Shown here one piece after another: positions 1 through 9,316 of a stretch of 64,000 nt of DNA. Both the position numbers and the translations under genes were made by a program. The notes beneath the pieces are model-generated. The model did not search any database and was not told the DNA's origin. It worked only from the letters and a program-made list of their open reading frames with translations. The number at the start of each line of letters is the position of its first letter. The stretch's first letter is position 1. The stretch is from Heliopora coerulea (lineage: Eukaryota; Cnidaria; Anthozoa; Scleralcyonacea; Helioporidae): NCBI GenBank assembly GCA_030142905.1, contig JASJOG010000032.1, forward strand, positions 1,040,001-1,104,000. The letters are read 5' to 3'.

Positions 1-312
1 TACTATTCTAAGCTCCTGTTCTTCTAATTTTGAACTCCTTCTCAGAGAGAGTCTACTTATTAATAAGATAAATCCTTCGCTCAAAGCCAAGATCAGTTCC
101 CTTCCTTTAACCTTGTTGTAACTGTTAAATTTTTTTTTTTTATTTTTTTTTTTCCTCTGATACATACACACCTGGATTCACTCACGCATACACTTTATCG
201 CACAATTAATTATTCACCGGTTTTCACCACCAGTCTTTCTGTTAATTACTTCCTGTCATTGTAAATGGAATATTATATAGTTGAGAACACCTTGTAAATT
301 TATCACCTACTC
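1..312. other. repeat debris, no gene seen
   Basis: AT-rich sequence with a poly-T run at about 128-153 and no convincing reading frame on either strand. It leads into a hammerhead-like motif and may be the end of an old Penelope-like or other retroelement. Confidence 0.4.
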
Positions 313-350
313 TGAAGATGTTGCAGGACTGGCAACGAAACGTTAGTTAA
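313..350 (+). repeat. hammerhead-like core motif (possible Penelope-type terminal repeat)
   Basis: The sequence holds CTGAAGA, then complementary arms GTTGC and GCAAC, then GAAAC. This matches the order CUGANGA, stem II, GAAA of a hammerhead ribozyme. Minimal hammerheads with a very short stem III are known from terminal repeats of Penelope-like elements. I cannot find a good stem I pairing on both sides, so it is probably a decayed copy or a chance match. A Penelope-like reverse transcriptase lies in the same window at 42566-44095, but there is no direct link. Confidence 0.35.
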
Positions 351-1021
351 ATTAAAAATACTTTCCAACAACTCATGTCTATATTATTATGGGTTTATTC
401 AAAATTATATGCTGGGCTTTGATATTCCTAGAAAGAAAGTTTGTCATAGTGAGTTATAATCATTCAAAGTGTGTATACATTTCTTTGGGACACCCTGTAT
501 TGTGCACTTTCCCACAAATTTATTAAACTTAAACCAGCACAGTAATCGGTACACAAATGTGGTTTAAAATTCTTCTAACGATCTGATTAGGAACTTCTTA
601 TTACCTTTAAGACATGACTGATCTAAACGAATGTATTTGACTGCTGAGTAAGCAGTTAGCACACAATCGTCTACTACAAGAAAATTGTCTATCATAATTA
701 ACTAGTGAAAATTTACACTTGTAGCATGGGCAATGTTTCTCACACCATTGCCTTAGGAAAACCTTGCTCCAGACATACGTTTAAAATTTCTTCTAATACA
801 GAATGGAATAAGGTTGAATGCACATAAGATGTTAATGTGCAGTCACATTTGGACATTGGGCAAGTGTTAATGTACATGTGTGAGGGAAACCTTGCCTAAG
901 ATTTACATGTAGCATTAGTTATGTATCACACATTCTAGGGTACCCTACCTTTCATCCAGTGAAAGAAAAATAATTTAATCTTCAAAAACATGGAATTCAC
1001 CACAAAAAAAAGAACTAAATG
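351..1021. other. non-coding; mariner-like terminal motif near 483-499
   Basis: No supported gene. At 483-499 the sequence TTTGGGACACCCTGTA, read on the minus strand as TACAGGGTGTCCCAAA, looks like a mariner-type inverted repeat next to a TA target. No partner end was found, so this is a solo end at best. Confidence 0.35.
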
Positions 1022-1336
1022 TTAAAGTGCCTATGAACCTTTCGGAAAAAAAAAATCACAAAAATACTTCACGGTCAATATGAATTACAGTATACAAACA
1101 AAAATTAAATATAGTGGCCCATTTACTTTTTATGATGCTTGAAAGTTTAATATTTTTTTCTGAATCTAGCTGAATTTCCGCGGAGAAGACTCGGTAGTAC
1201 TCCATTTGTGACGTCATTTACGGAATGGATGTTTATCTTGGCTGGTATCGCATTTAGCATAATTTGCGGCATAATCACAGTTTCCTTTTTATTTTGTGTA
1301 AAGTAACATTTTGAATCATTTTAAAAAGCTATAATA

Positions 1337-1687
1337 ATGCCAGACAGATGTATCGTTCCTAATTGTTCGAAAGTAAATGATCCTGCAAATGGGATTTCAC
1401 TTCATCGAATCCCATTTTGGAATGATGAGCAGCCAGAAGCAAAAAAATGGAGACGACAGTAGCTTACATTTGTTTCCCACAAACGAGCCAAGTGGACTCC
1501 TTCGAAAACCTCAGTTGTCTGTTCTGTACATTTTACACCAGACGACTTTCTACAAAAGTTTACATGTTTGATGGAAAAAGAGTGGAAGTATCAAGCTTGA
1601 CTGAAGAGAGACGATATTGGAATATTATCAGTCCCTTCTGTTTATCCGAAGGAAGAGCAATCTTTGTCGAGTCATCACCAGTGACAG
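1337..1687 (+). pseudogene. THAP zinc-finger protein, first exon (Kolobok-type)
   Basis: From the ATG at 1337 the frame opens with MPDRCIVPNC and later has CSVHF. This is the C-x(2-4)-C ... C-x2-H spacing of a THAP DNA-binding domain. Two in-frame stops interrupt it, a TAG at about residue 42 and a TGA near residue 87, while THAP-like sequence continues after both. A splice donor (CAG|GTGGGT) follows at 1687. A possible second exon (1778-1876) lies between AG and GT borders. THAP domains bind DNA in Kolobok and P-element transposases and in host regulators. The stops make this a pseudogene unless they are sequence errors. Confidence 0.7.
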
Positions 1688-1777
1688 GTGGGTTGGCACA
1701 GTGATTTTTACCGTCACTTTTTGTTGTTATCAAAATAACCTTACAAAAATATAATTTATTTGGCTGTCACATTTTAG

Positions 1778-1876
1778 ACTTTGAAAGAAACAATGAAGCC
1801 CAGTGAAGTCCCACCAGTGTCTTCAGATGCCTTGCCTAATACCTCGAAAGTTTTAGAAGAGGAACCAGAAGCAAGG
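1778..1876 (+). pseudogene. possible second exon of the THAP gene
   Basis: A 99-bp open stretch is bounded by TTTTAG upstream and GGTAAT downstream. It is rich in Pro, Ser and Glu, as in linkers after THAP domains. No domain is recognised. Assignment rests on its position, the splice-like borders and the open frame only. Confidence 0.35.
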
Positions 1877-2845
1877 GTAATTTTTCCTTCTACACGAGTC
1901 CTGTTAGCTTCCTGAATGGAGACCTGGTGTATTTGTAATATTTTGACTAGACTGCATTTTTAGTGCATTTTAACGCATTCGTGAAAAAATCGGAACTAAA
2001 CAATCCATGAGATATGTGCAACATTTGATACTTTAAAAAAAATTAAAAAAATGATAAATGGTGTATCAAATTTAACATAAGTTATGCATCACAACAGGAT
2101 ATTTTTATTGTACTGACTGCTTCTTACCCTTGGTATCCTACAGTTAAACTAGAGTTGGTAAACTAACCAACTCCTAAAGGCATTATAACAGAAATGCAAC
2201 CTTGGTTTTACCCTGCAAAAACAGTGAGAATCTTGCAGCTAAGCTTGGTTTTGTCTTACATCATGATTAAATTCATAAATCAAAATTTGCTGAAGGTTTA
2301 AAGGGATTTCACTCCACTTTGAACCAGTTTGCCCCAAAGATGGTGGCATATTCCTATGTTGGAATGTTCTGCAGGTATGGTGATTTAATTTAGAAGCATA
2401 TTTTCTTGTCAGTTTCCATTCAGTTTCCAGAAAACTTGAGTGAGCGGCCTTAATCAATCCACTATTAAAGTTCCAAATCATATTTGAAGTGTTTCATTGA
2501 AAAGGGTGAATATTACCTAATTATGATTAGAATATGAGTAGCAATAAGAAACCTTGGATGTTTTCTAAAATATCATGGTATTCAGTAGATAAAAACTAAT
2601 ATTGAGTGTGGTTTGATTTAGGCATATCATAGCTGCACTTCATTTTAATTACAACTTGGACAGGCAGACAATAAATGATTGAAAAGGACAGCCACAGAAA
2701 AAAAGTGACTTACCCAAAGTTCAAAAATGGAGAAGCCACTGTAAGAAATGTTCATGTGCAACAGAACTTTGGTAGGTTTTACACACTGTACCTATTAAAT
2801 CTTGGGGAGACATTTTTTAAAGGTGGTAAGTTTTGCCGTTTTTAG

Positions 2846-3051
2846 CTTATGTTGATGAATTATTTAAAACAATGATGCTGGCAATGGAGGATGACTTGAT
2901 GAATGCTCCAAAAGAAGAACTTAAGGAAATGACACCATCTCCAAGGAACTCTGTCTATAAGAAAGAATCAAAGCAGGATGCTATAAAGAAACATCTTGAA
3001 AGGAGACAAATGAAAGCAGTGAATGTCCCACCCACATCTACTGGTGAATAG
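2846..3051 (+). CDS. last exon of an element-encoded protein (family not recognised)
   Basis: An AG acceptor at 2844-2845 opens a 68-codon frame ending in TAG at 3049-3051. The peptide is charged, with a helical KKESKQDAIKKHLERRQ segment near the end. It follows the THAP exons on the same strand inside the Kolobok-like element and is probably the carboxy end of that protein. A possible exon at 2665-2771 lies between, but stops in each frame leave the join uncertain. No enzymatic motif is visible. Confidence 0.4.
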
Positions 3052-3571
3052 AGTAAATTGTTTCTTTGACTTCTACCTCTATAAGTGATTGGTGTAAACA
3101 TGCTGACTTTCAGTATTATCTAATTATTTAGTGCCAAATATCCACTCCACTCAAAGGAAAGTTCGTTGTTGCACAGTATGCAAAAAAAAAAAAAAAACAA
3201 TGAAAGGGAATAAAAATGTCACCAACTGTCTGAGAAAATCAAGAAGGAATGACGGCTAATGAACCGTACTCAAGCGCACGCAATGTAAAATAGTTTGTCA
3301 CTATTATTTATTCATCATCCTCTTTAAAAACCAGTAAAATCTTTTTCAACCATGAATGTACTTCTTATTGAATGGTAAGTACATGCAGGTAGCGGTATTC
3401 ATCTACTCCTGAGATGACTGTGAACTAAATAAGTAAATTCATGGTACACAATGAGATGCAAGAACCTGCTAAGGAATAAAAATGACCCAATAAGTTGTGC
3501 ACCCAATCAGAACTGTCCTCCTACCATTATAACATGACAGGTTCAGGAGATATAGCCAGCATTCTACTTAC

Positions 3572-4176
3572 TCTGTTTCTGTTCCTGTATTTTCAGGCAG
3601 CTTGTCGCTGAGACTACTTTTCATGACAAATGAATTGAAGCCTGGATGTAATGTTACACATGACGGTATCTCATTGACATCTTGTAACACCAACTTATCG
3701 TGGAGCACTGCCATACATCCTTCGATTTCAGTGCAACAGTATCATTCTTTGCTGCTTTGAAGGAGCTCTACCTGACAATGTCCACATTTACACCTATGAA
3801 GAAAAATGTGTTAAGTTTTATAGGAGAAACGAAATAGAGACTGCTGTCATGACATGAATTAAATAGTTGGTTCAGCACTTGTCATCGACAAGACAACATT
3901 TCTAGTACACAATTTGTACCAAGCTTTGAGGAGTACGCTGCCTTCTAATCGCCATAAAAGTTCTCTTTCCTTCTCTTCAATTTCTCTCAATTCTCTGTTG
4001 TACTGTTCCAACCAAGATTTGCCAGTAAGGGGCACATCAGCATGAATTGCACCAACCTCATGTGATACAGTCTCTACCTGTGAACCTTCATCTTCGACTT
4101 CAAAAACATTTCCCAGGAAAAAATTGTGTTCAGAATCATTTTGACTGTTTTCTGAATCAGAAGTGATAGACAACAT
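3572..4176 (-). pseudogene. P2RX7_C-like Cys-rich protein of the Kolobok-like element
   Basis: Exon 1 starts at ATG 4176 and encodes an acidic amino end followed by a coiled segment (REIEEKERELLWRLEG). A second exon (about 3793-3572, minus strand) lies between CATAG and GTAAGT. It carries CKCGHC ... YCC ... C ... CVTLHPGF, which resembles the Cys-rich domain found at the carboxy end of P2X7 receptors and in many invertebrate proteins. A TGA falls just before the YCC motif. It runs opposite to the THAP gene in the same element. Role unknown; the domain call is by pattern only. Confidence 0.5.
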
Positions 4177-4481
4177 CTTATAAATTTCTTATTAACAAGC
4201 TTCACACATTATACTTCGACATCAAAGTAATAAAGTTGTGTAGCATCTCACTGTTATGGTTTGTTGTCGTTGATTGAAAATGGGTTCTGTAAATTATGTC
4301 ACAGGCCCAGTCCCCATACACATGTAACATTTTCGTAATAAGGTAGTATTTTGACCAATTTTAATTGTGTATAACTTGTTAAAAAATTATTTAATAATTC
4401 TTTATTTTGCTCATTCTCAAATAAGCAGCTTTCAAGCTGTCATTTGATATAAAATGAGCTCAGGGTTCATAGGCACTTTAA

Positions 4482-4770
4482 TAAACTGCTAATTTTAAAA
4501 TGTAGTCAAAAGCATTGCAAAAATTTAAACAATTCCATACCAACGGTAGTCAAAACCAGTATATTTACCTAACATGAAGTAGTCAACAAAAAGATCTTAC
4601 CGCTGGACAGTGCAAAATGACTGCAGATTTAAAGTGATTGGCACGACTGATTCACCACTTTCATTTACATTTTGAATTGCAAAAATGAAGTTCAAACAGC
4701 TGTTTTTATTTTTGAATCAGCTCTTGTGGCTCAAAGTATAATTTATGTCAAAAAAATCACTATAACTTGT
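4482..4770. other. spacer between Kolobok-like element and hAT remnant
   Basis: No supported gene. It may be the 5' leader of the hAT element. I looked for 8-bp target duplications of this hAT and found none I trust. Confidence 0.3.
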
Positions 4771-5716
4771 TTTGCAGATGTTTTGGTGGTACAGGTGGAA
4801 AGGGAATCTTTGATCATGATGACTTATTTACATATTAAATATAGCTTTGGTCATCCTGGATCATTCAATCCTGCTGTTATAATGAACAAAGAAGCAGGAT
4901 CTTCAGAATCTACAAGCATTAAAAAGAAAAAGACGACAAAAATTTCAAACTACTTTCCAAAAGGTGAGCAATGCTTGGTTCCACCGGCAGGTTAGTTTAT
5001 TTGTTTGTGTGTAGATACGTTAATTTGCTATTTATCTTTATTTAAAAAAAAAAAGCACTTTTAGAATCTATTATCAAAAATTCCTTGGACTCAATTATCA
5101 TGACAGGTGGAAACAACAATATCTGTAACCAACCAATTACCTCCTTCCACTCAACGGCAAAATAAATTGTCTAGTGAAGTTGAAGGTGTAAACATAATAG
5201 GAAAAAGGCCCATTTCAACCAAACTGGTTTACTGAATTTCCCTGGCTTCACTATACCAAAATAAAAAAAAGACTGCATTGTGCTTTGTTTGTGTACAAAA
5301 AAAATGTAAAATCAAATCTTTGCACAACTAGAAATAAAGAATCTGCTTTCATTTCAGAAGGCTTTTCCAACCGGAAAAAAGTTTGGACACAATTCAAAGA
5401 ACATCAAATTTCTGATTGTCATAAGATGGCAGTTGAGTACCACACTAGTATTCCCAAAACATATGGTAATATAATTGAAATATCCAATGATATTGCAAAA
5501 AAGATTATGGCAACAAACTACAAGTGTTTCATTAAAATCTTGGAGCATTTGCAATATCTTGCACAACAAGGTCAGGCCATTCAAGGTCATGCTGATGATG
5601 AATCAAATCTCATTCATCTCCTTAAACTAAGGGGGAAAGGTGATCCTTGCCTTTCTGAGTGGTTAGAGAAGAAAGAAGATAAGTACATGTCACACAATAT
5701 TCAAACTGAAGTCATA
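4771..5716 (+). pseudogene. hAT transposase (ZMYM/DUF4371 type), amino-terminal half
   Basis: Pieces match the start of a TTF/ZMYM-type hAT transposase. A basic KKKKTTKISNYF segment lies at about 4920, a FPWLHYTK-type segment near 5240, and a zinc-finger-like segment (C...C ... GFSNRKKVWTQFKEHQ) follows after a frameshift in an A-run near 5306. The 147-codon frame from 5285 is then cut by the Polinton after 5716. It resumes at 23651 on the far side, so this transposon was the Polinton's landing site. An intron-like gap lies between about 4990 and 5200. The element was probably already decaying, because other lesions exist outside the Polinton. Confidence 0.7.
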
Positions 5717-6147
5717 AGTAGTCTATAAAGTGGGGATTCCAGCACATTTTCAAATTTAATCAAAAATTTTCAAAGTGTCGTGGGGGGTTTCCTTTATATT
5801 GACGGCGCTACTTTCGGTTGCTTCGCTGCTGAGACCTCTAGTCGATGAGAACTTCATTCGATCGTTTACTTAACTTCCGGTCGCTTTCATGAATTTAATT
5901 ACGTTACAAAGAATTTCAACACATTTTAAAAACGGGTCAAAACTTTTCAAAGTGTCTTGGGGGAATAACCTAACACAGCAGGCTGATAAATTCCAAACAT
6001 TCCATACATGCTCAATCTCCCTAACAACTAGCCTCGCTCGATGTCAACAAAAAAACTATTTTCGGTTTGCTCAGTTGTTAGGGAGATTAGGCATGTATGG
6101 AATGCGGGGAAAGTCACTAAACGACTGGTGGGGGAATTACCTTTTTT
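5717..6147 (+). repeat. left terminal inverted repeat of Polinton 1 (431 bp)
   Basis: Matches the reverse complement of 23220-23650 along 431 bp without gaps. I count five mismatches, at 5780, 5830, 5843, 5856 and 5934. All are C/T or G/A changes in which one copy has CG. The repeat contains two copies of CAAAGTGTCNTGGGGG (near 5771 and 5950), a large internal hairpin and a decayed double-hairpin motif at about 5820-5850. There is no convincing gene in it. Confidence 0.95.
5999..6103. repeat. large hairpin inside the TIR
   Basis: Arms 5999-6029 and 6073-6103 are 31 nt each and complementary except for two adjacent positions. The loop is about 43 nt. The same structure is present in the right TIR. 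It could form a cruciform and act as a transposase or replication site; this is inference. Confidence 0.8.
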
Positions 6148-6201
6148 AACATAACCGAAGGTCCACGCAAAGCGGTTTTAAGAATTTTGTTTTAAATAAA
6201 A

Positions 6202-6411
6202 ATGTATGATATAGTTTTAAGAAATACTAATAGATATTTATTTACAATATGTAAAAAATGTTTGAAAATTCTAAATTTTTACCTAAGATTTAGTAAATTG
6301 TTTAGATTTTTTTGGAATAATGTTTTTAAACTTTATATTTATATTTCAGAACCTAGAACATTTCGATGTAAAATTTGCGGAAAAATTAGTTATTATCAAA
6401 ATTTAATATAA
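6202..6411 (+). CDS. small ORF next to the left TIR (uncertain)
   Basis: A 69-codon frame starts at an ATG preceded by TTTTAAATAAAA and ends just before the next gene. It is rich in Phe, Tyr and Leu in the middle and ends with a CKIC pair. The start context resembles other genes of the element, but composition alone could produce such a frame here. No family recognised. Confidence 0.3.
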   Translation: MYDIVLRNTNRYLFTICKKCLKILNFYLRFSKLFRFFWNNVFKLYIYISEPRTFRCKICGKISYYQNLI

Positions 6412-6415
6412 ATAA

Positions 6416-6814
6416 ATGGGTCATTGTATTTCAAAAACAAAAAGTGAAAATAATTCACACGATTCAAGTATTGAAAATCATATTGAAAATTCTAAAAATA
6501 AAAATTCAAAATCAAATCTTGATATAAATCTTCATGGTTATCCACCAATAAATTTTAGAAAAGTTAAAAAAAGCGGTTTTAGAATTGGCGCGCATGTTGA
6601 TATCGGTTTTAAAGATTTTGAAGCTGGTGCGAATTTTGGAAGTAATTCTATTGAAGAGGTTAATTTTTCAGAAAATAATAGTCATTTAAAATTATTAAAG
6701 TCTCTTGAAAATGAAAATAAAAATGACACAGAAAAAGATAAAATAATTGCTTCACTAATTAATTTAAAAAATGATAATGTTAACAAACCAAAACCTAAAA
6801 ATGAAGATGAATAA
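6416..6814 (+). CDS. small hydrophilic Polinton protein with MG-Cys amino end
   Basis: A 132-residue intact frame. The start is well supported by ATAAATAAATG, the usual start context in this element. The amino end MGHCISK fits an N-myristoylation signal (Gly2, Ser6-Lys7) with an adjacent Cys that could be palmitoylated, suggesting membrane association. The rest is Asn, Lys and Glu rich with no transmembrane segment. It is the only clearly rightward gene left of the leftward block. Family not recognised. Confidence 0.6.
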   Translation: MGHCISKTKSENNSHDSSIENHIENSKNKNSKSNLDINLHGYPPINFRKVKKSGFRIGAHVDIGFKDFEAGANFGSNSIEEVNFSENNSHLKLLKSLENENKNDTEKDKIIASLINLKNDNVNKPKPKNEDE

Positions 6815-6850
6815 TTTTGTAATTTTATAATAAATCAATATATTATAAAA

Positions 6851-7393
6851 TTAATTTTTTGAGGATGTTGATTCTTCTGTCGGAGGTGTTGATTCTTTTG
6901 TTTTAGTTTGTTTTTTAATAACATGTTTTCCAACAGTAATACCACCAGATAATATTCCAAGATATGGTAGATATGGAGATACTTTTTCAACTACATTTTT
7001 TACATCTCTTTTTAATAATTTATCTTTAACAAGTTCTTTTTCTAATTCTTCACTACTTTCAATTGCTTCTAACCCTCCTAATAAATCTGAAAATTTACTA
7101 ATTAGTAAATCTGTTAAAAATACGTTTGCTTTTTCTGCTTGTTTAATTTCATATTCAGAATAAATTTTTAATATAATTTTATCACTTGCTTTTTTCAAAT
7201 TTTGAACTGATTGACTAATTTCCCCATCTTCAGACAATCTTATCAATTCTTCTCGTTTTTTTATTACTTCTTTTTTAACATCTTGCATTTTACTTTCTTG
7301 ATCATCCGACTGATCACGTTGATTACTTGCGGATGTATTTGATGGGTCTGAGTCCATTTGCGGAACTTCTATATGATCACTTGTTTTACTCAT
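6851..7393 (-). CDS. Polinton accessory protein with one hydrophobic segment
   Basis: An intact frame of 180 residues if started at ATG 7393 (context TTATAAAATG). The frame is open 12 codons further upstream but that start has poor context. It has an acidic, Gln/Asp/Ser-rich amino end, a long charged helical middle and one short hydrophobic stretch near the end (YLPYLGILSGGITVG), then a Thr/Ser/Lys tail. It follows the packaging ATPase on the same strand with a 45-bp gap. A virion or membrane role is possible but unproven. Confidence 0.6.
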   Translation of the reverse strand: MSKTSDHIEVPQMDSDPSNTSASNQRDQSDDQESKMQDVKKEVIKKREELIRLSEDGEISQSVQNLKKASDKIILKIYSEYEIKQAEKANVFLTDLLISKFSDLLGGLEAIESSEELEKELVKDKLLKRDVKNVVEKVSPYLPYLGILSGGITVGKHVIKKQTKTKESTPPTEESTSSKN

Positions 7394-7438
7394 TTTATAA
7401 CTAAATGGAAAAATTAAATTTATTTCCAAACATGAATA

Positions 7439-7994
7439 TTATTTTGTTTTCAAAGTTTCTAAAATTTTTTCCAATTCTTTGCGGTCATCCACTCCTAAAT
7501 ATTCTTGAATTATTGTTGTCATATCTTTTTTATTTGGGTTATAAAATGTAACCAATTTTGAAATATTTTCTCTAAATGGTTTTGCAATAGATGTCAATTG
7601 TTGTGTAATTACAACAACAGAAAGATTATAATGTCTAGCACTAAATCCCAATTTAACCAACTCACTTGTTCTATTTTTTAACATTTTTTCCACTTGCACA
7701 ATCATCCAATATGATTAAACTTTTACTTCCTTTTGAAAAGTTAACTATAAATTTTAACCAATCTTCAACGTTGTCTTGACCACAAGGAATAGCAATAAAA
7801 TCTTCATCTTTATCATATTTCCAATTTTCATAAGTTTTATTCCATTCAAATGTCGGACAAATTAAAAAAATATAATCAAAATAATTTTTATATTCATTTT
7901 CTATAAAATCTAATAGATATTTTGTTTTTCCACAAGCAGTCATTCCAACAATTATCATATTAAATGGTTTAATTTCATACTTTGTTTCATTCAT
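7439..7994 (-). pseudogene. genome-packaging ATPase (FtsK/HerA type), frameshifted
   Basis: The first part has a Walker A motif GMTACGKT at about residues 17-24 and a Walker B-like SLIILDD near residue 93. The second part continues in another frame with VVVITQQLTS, which fits the sensor/Q region after Walker B. The frame changes at a six-A run at about 7679-7684, one base too long. In Polintons and related viruses this ATPase pumps DNA into the capsid. It lies downstream of the capsid-type gene on the same strand. Without the extra base it would be about 185 residues, near the usual Polinton ATPase size. The indel could be real or a homopolymer sequencing error. Confidence 0.85.
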
Positions 7995-8010
7995 TTTTTA
8001 TTTTTGTTTT

Positions 8011-9204
8011 TTAAAATTGGATTGAAGATAAATCTTTATTTACAATGTTTAACAATCCATCACTTATCACAAATATATGACACATTACATTTGCAGAAAT
8101 AGCATTTTTTTAAATTTCTAACAATAATCCAGACTGTGTATTTACTAATTTTTTACCAGTTCCATAAACAAAGTTATCATCTAATGTTCTTAAATCCACA
8201 CATAATGCAAATGAATCTTTATAAAATTTTTCAATACTCATGATTGAATCACAGTCAGAATATCCGCAGTGAAATATTCTAAATGCTTCTTCAAAAAATC
8301 TTCTTTTCGGCATACCTTGGGAATATATGCTATTTGGGACTCCTTCAACACTAATTTTGACGTCTGTTATATTTGGATAAACAAATTGCTCACTATCTGT
8401 GATAGTTTTATTTCTAAATAACAGAACAACTGCTTTCATACTTTTCCTTGGGATATTTATGGTTTCATTATGTAAAGTTGCATCTTTATCCCATTCTACT
8501 GTTTTCATCAAAGTTACATAATTATATGATAATGATCTTCCTGTGGAGTAATTTGATAAAACATCAATTGCCAAGTCTTGATTTTCAATCGTTTCATACT
8601 CTAATTCTAAATTTTCCAATGTATATCCCCCAACACTTTCTCCACTTTGTGCTACCATAATTTCACTAGCTTTTGGAAAAGTTAAAATATATTGAAAATT
8701 GTTAATCATTCCATAAGGAGCATATAACCCATGATCTGAAAGTATTTTTTCTAATTTTAAACACTGTTTTGTTCCATAAATATCATACATTAATTTATCA
8801 CTAACTTTTTGTACATTTCCACTTGTTGTTCCACTATCATCTTTTGAAATTAATTTTCTGAGGTTTTCTCGGGCGATGCCGTATTCAACCATATCTGCTC
8901 TTTCAAATTCAGGCTTCCAAAGATCTTTGTAAATTTCTAGTAAAGATTCTCCACTATTATCATAAACAATTTCTCCAGCAAATTTAACAACCAATCTTTT
9001 CTTTAACAATTTTGATAAATTATTTAAAAACCACGATTTAGTATTTGCATTTTTAAAATTAAATAACAATTTTAATGAATCAGGAACAAGACACAAATTA
9101 GGATTTAATTTTGGAATATCTATATAAAGGTCTTCTTCAGGATTTGCTGAATTCGGATTCAAAGTTACAACATGTCTTGTTCTGTTTCCTTTAATTTCAC
9201 TCAT
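8011..9204 (-). pseudogene. probable major capsid protein, one late stop codon
   Basis: Frame from ATG 9204 runs 364 codons to a TAA at 8112-8110, then continues open for 32 more codons to a second TAA at 8013-8011. The continuation ends in a hydrophobic strand-like segment (CHIFVIS), so the first stop is likely a mutation. The protein is about 397 residues, rich in beta-type segments, with an FYKDSFALCVDLRTLDDN segment near the end. Size, position upstream of the ATPase and this end segment fit a Polinton-type jelly-roll capsid protein. There is no catalytic motif. The capsid assignment is by pattern and context; a structure prediction would settle it. Confidence 0.65.
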
Positions 9205-9316
9205 TTTTGATCTTTTATATCCTGGATATAATTCGTTTACTCTATTAATTTTTTATTATATATAAAAAAAATTTTTTAGTTTACCAACGTATGGTTGTTT
9301 ATCAGAAGTGCTCGCT

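Larger units (their letters stand above)
1026..4477. mobile_element. Kolobok-like DNA transposon with TTAA duplications
   Basis: The ends are inverted copies of AGTGCCTATGAACC (1026-1039 and 4464-4477). Each is flanked by TTAA (1022-1025 and 4478-4481), the target duplication expected of Kolobok and piggyBac elements. A THAP zinc finger on the plus strand inside favours Kolobok, whose transposases often carry THAP domains. The element is 3452 bp and holds a plus-strand THAP gene with exon-like pieces (1337-3051) and a minus-strand Cys-rich gene (3572-4176). Both carry stop codons, so it is likely dead. The ends and target duplication are seen directly; the family is inferred. Confidence 0.7.

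Noticed and set aside
313..350. Active hammerhead ribozyme
   Set aside because: Core order fits, but I find no convincing stem I; kept only as a low-confidence motif.
2239..2481. Minus-strand frame of 80 codons in the Kolobok-like element
   Set aside because: No motif, no splice-like borders, and overlaps intron-like sequence of the THAP gene.
5354..5590. Minus-strand frame of 78 codons
   Set aside because: Antisense shadow of the hAT transposase frame on the plus strand; no motif.
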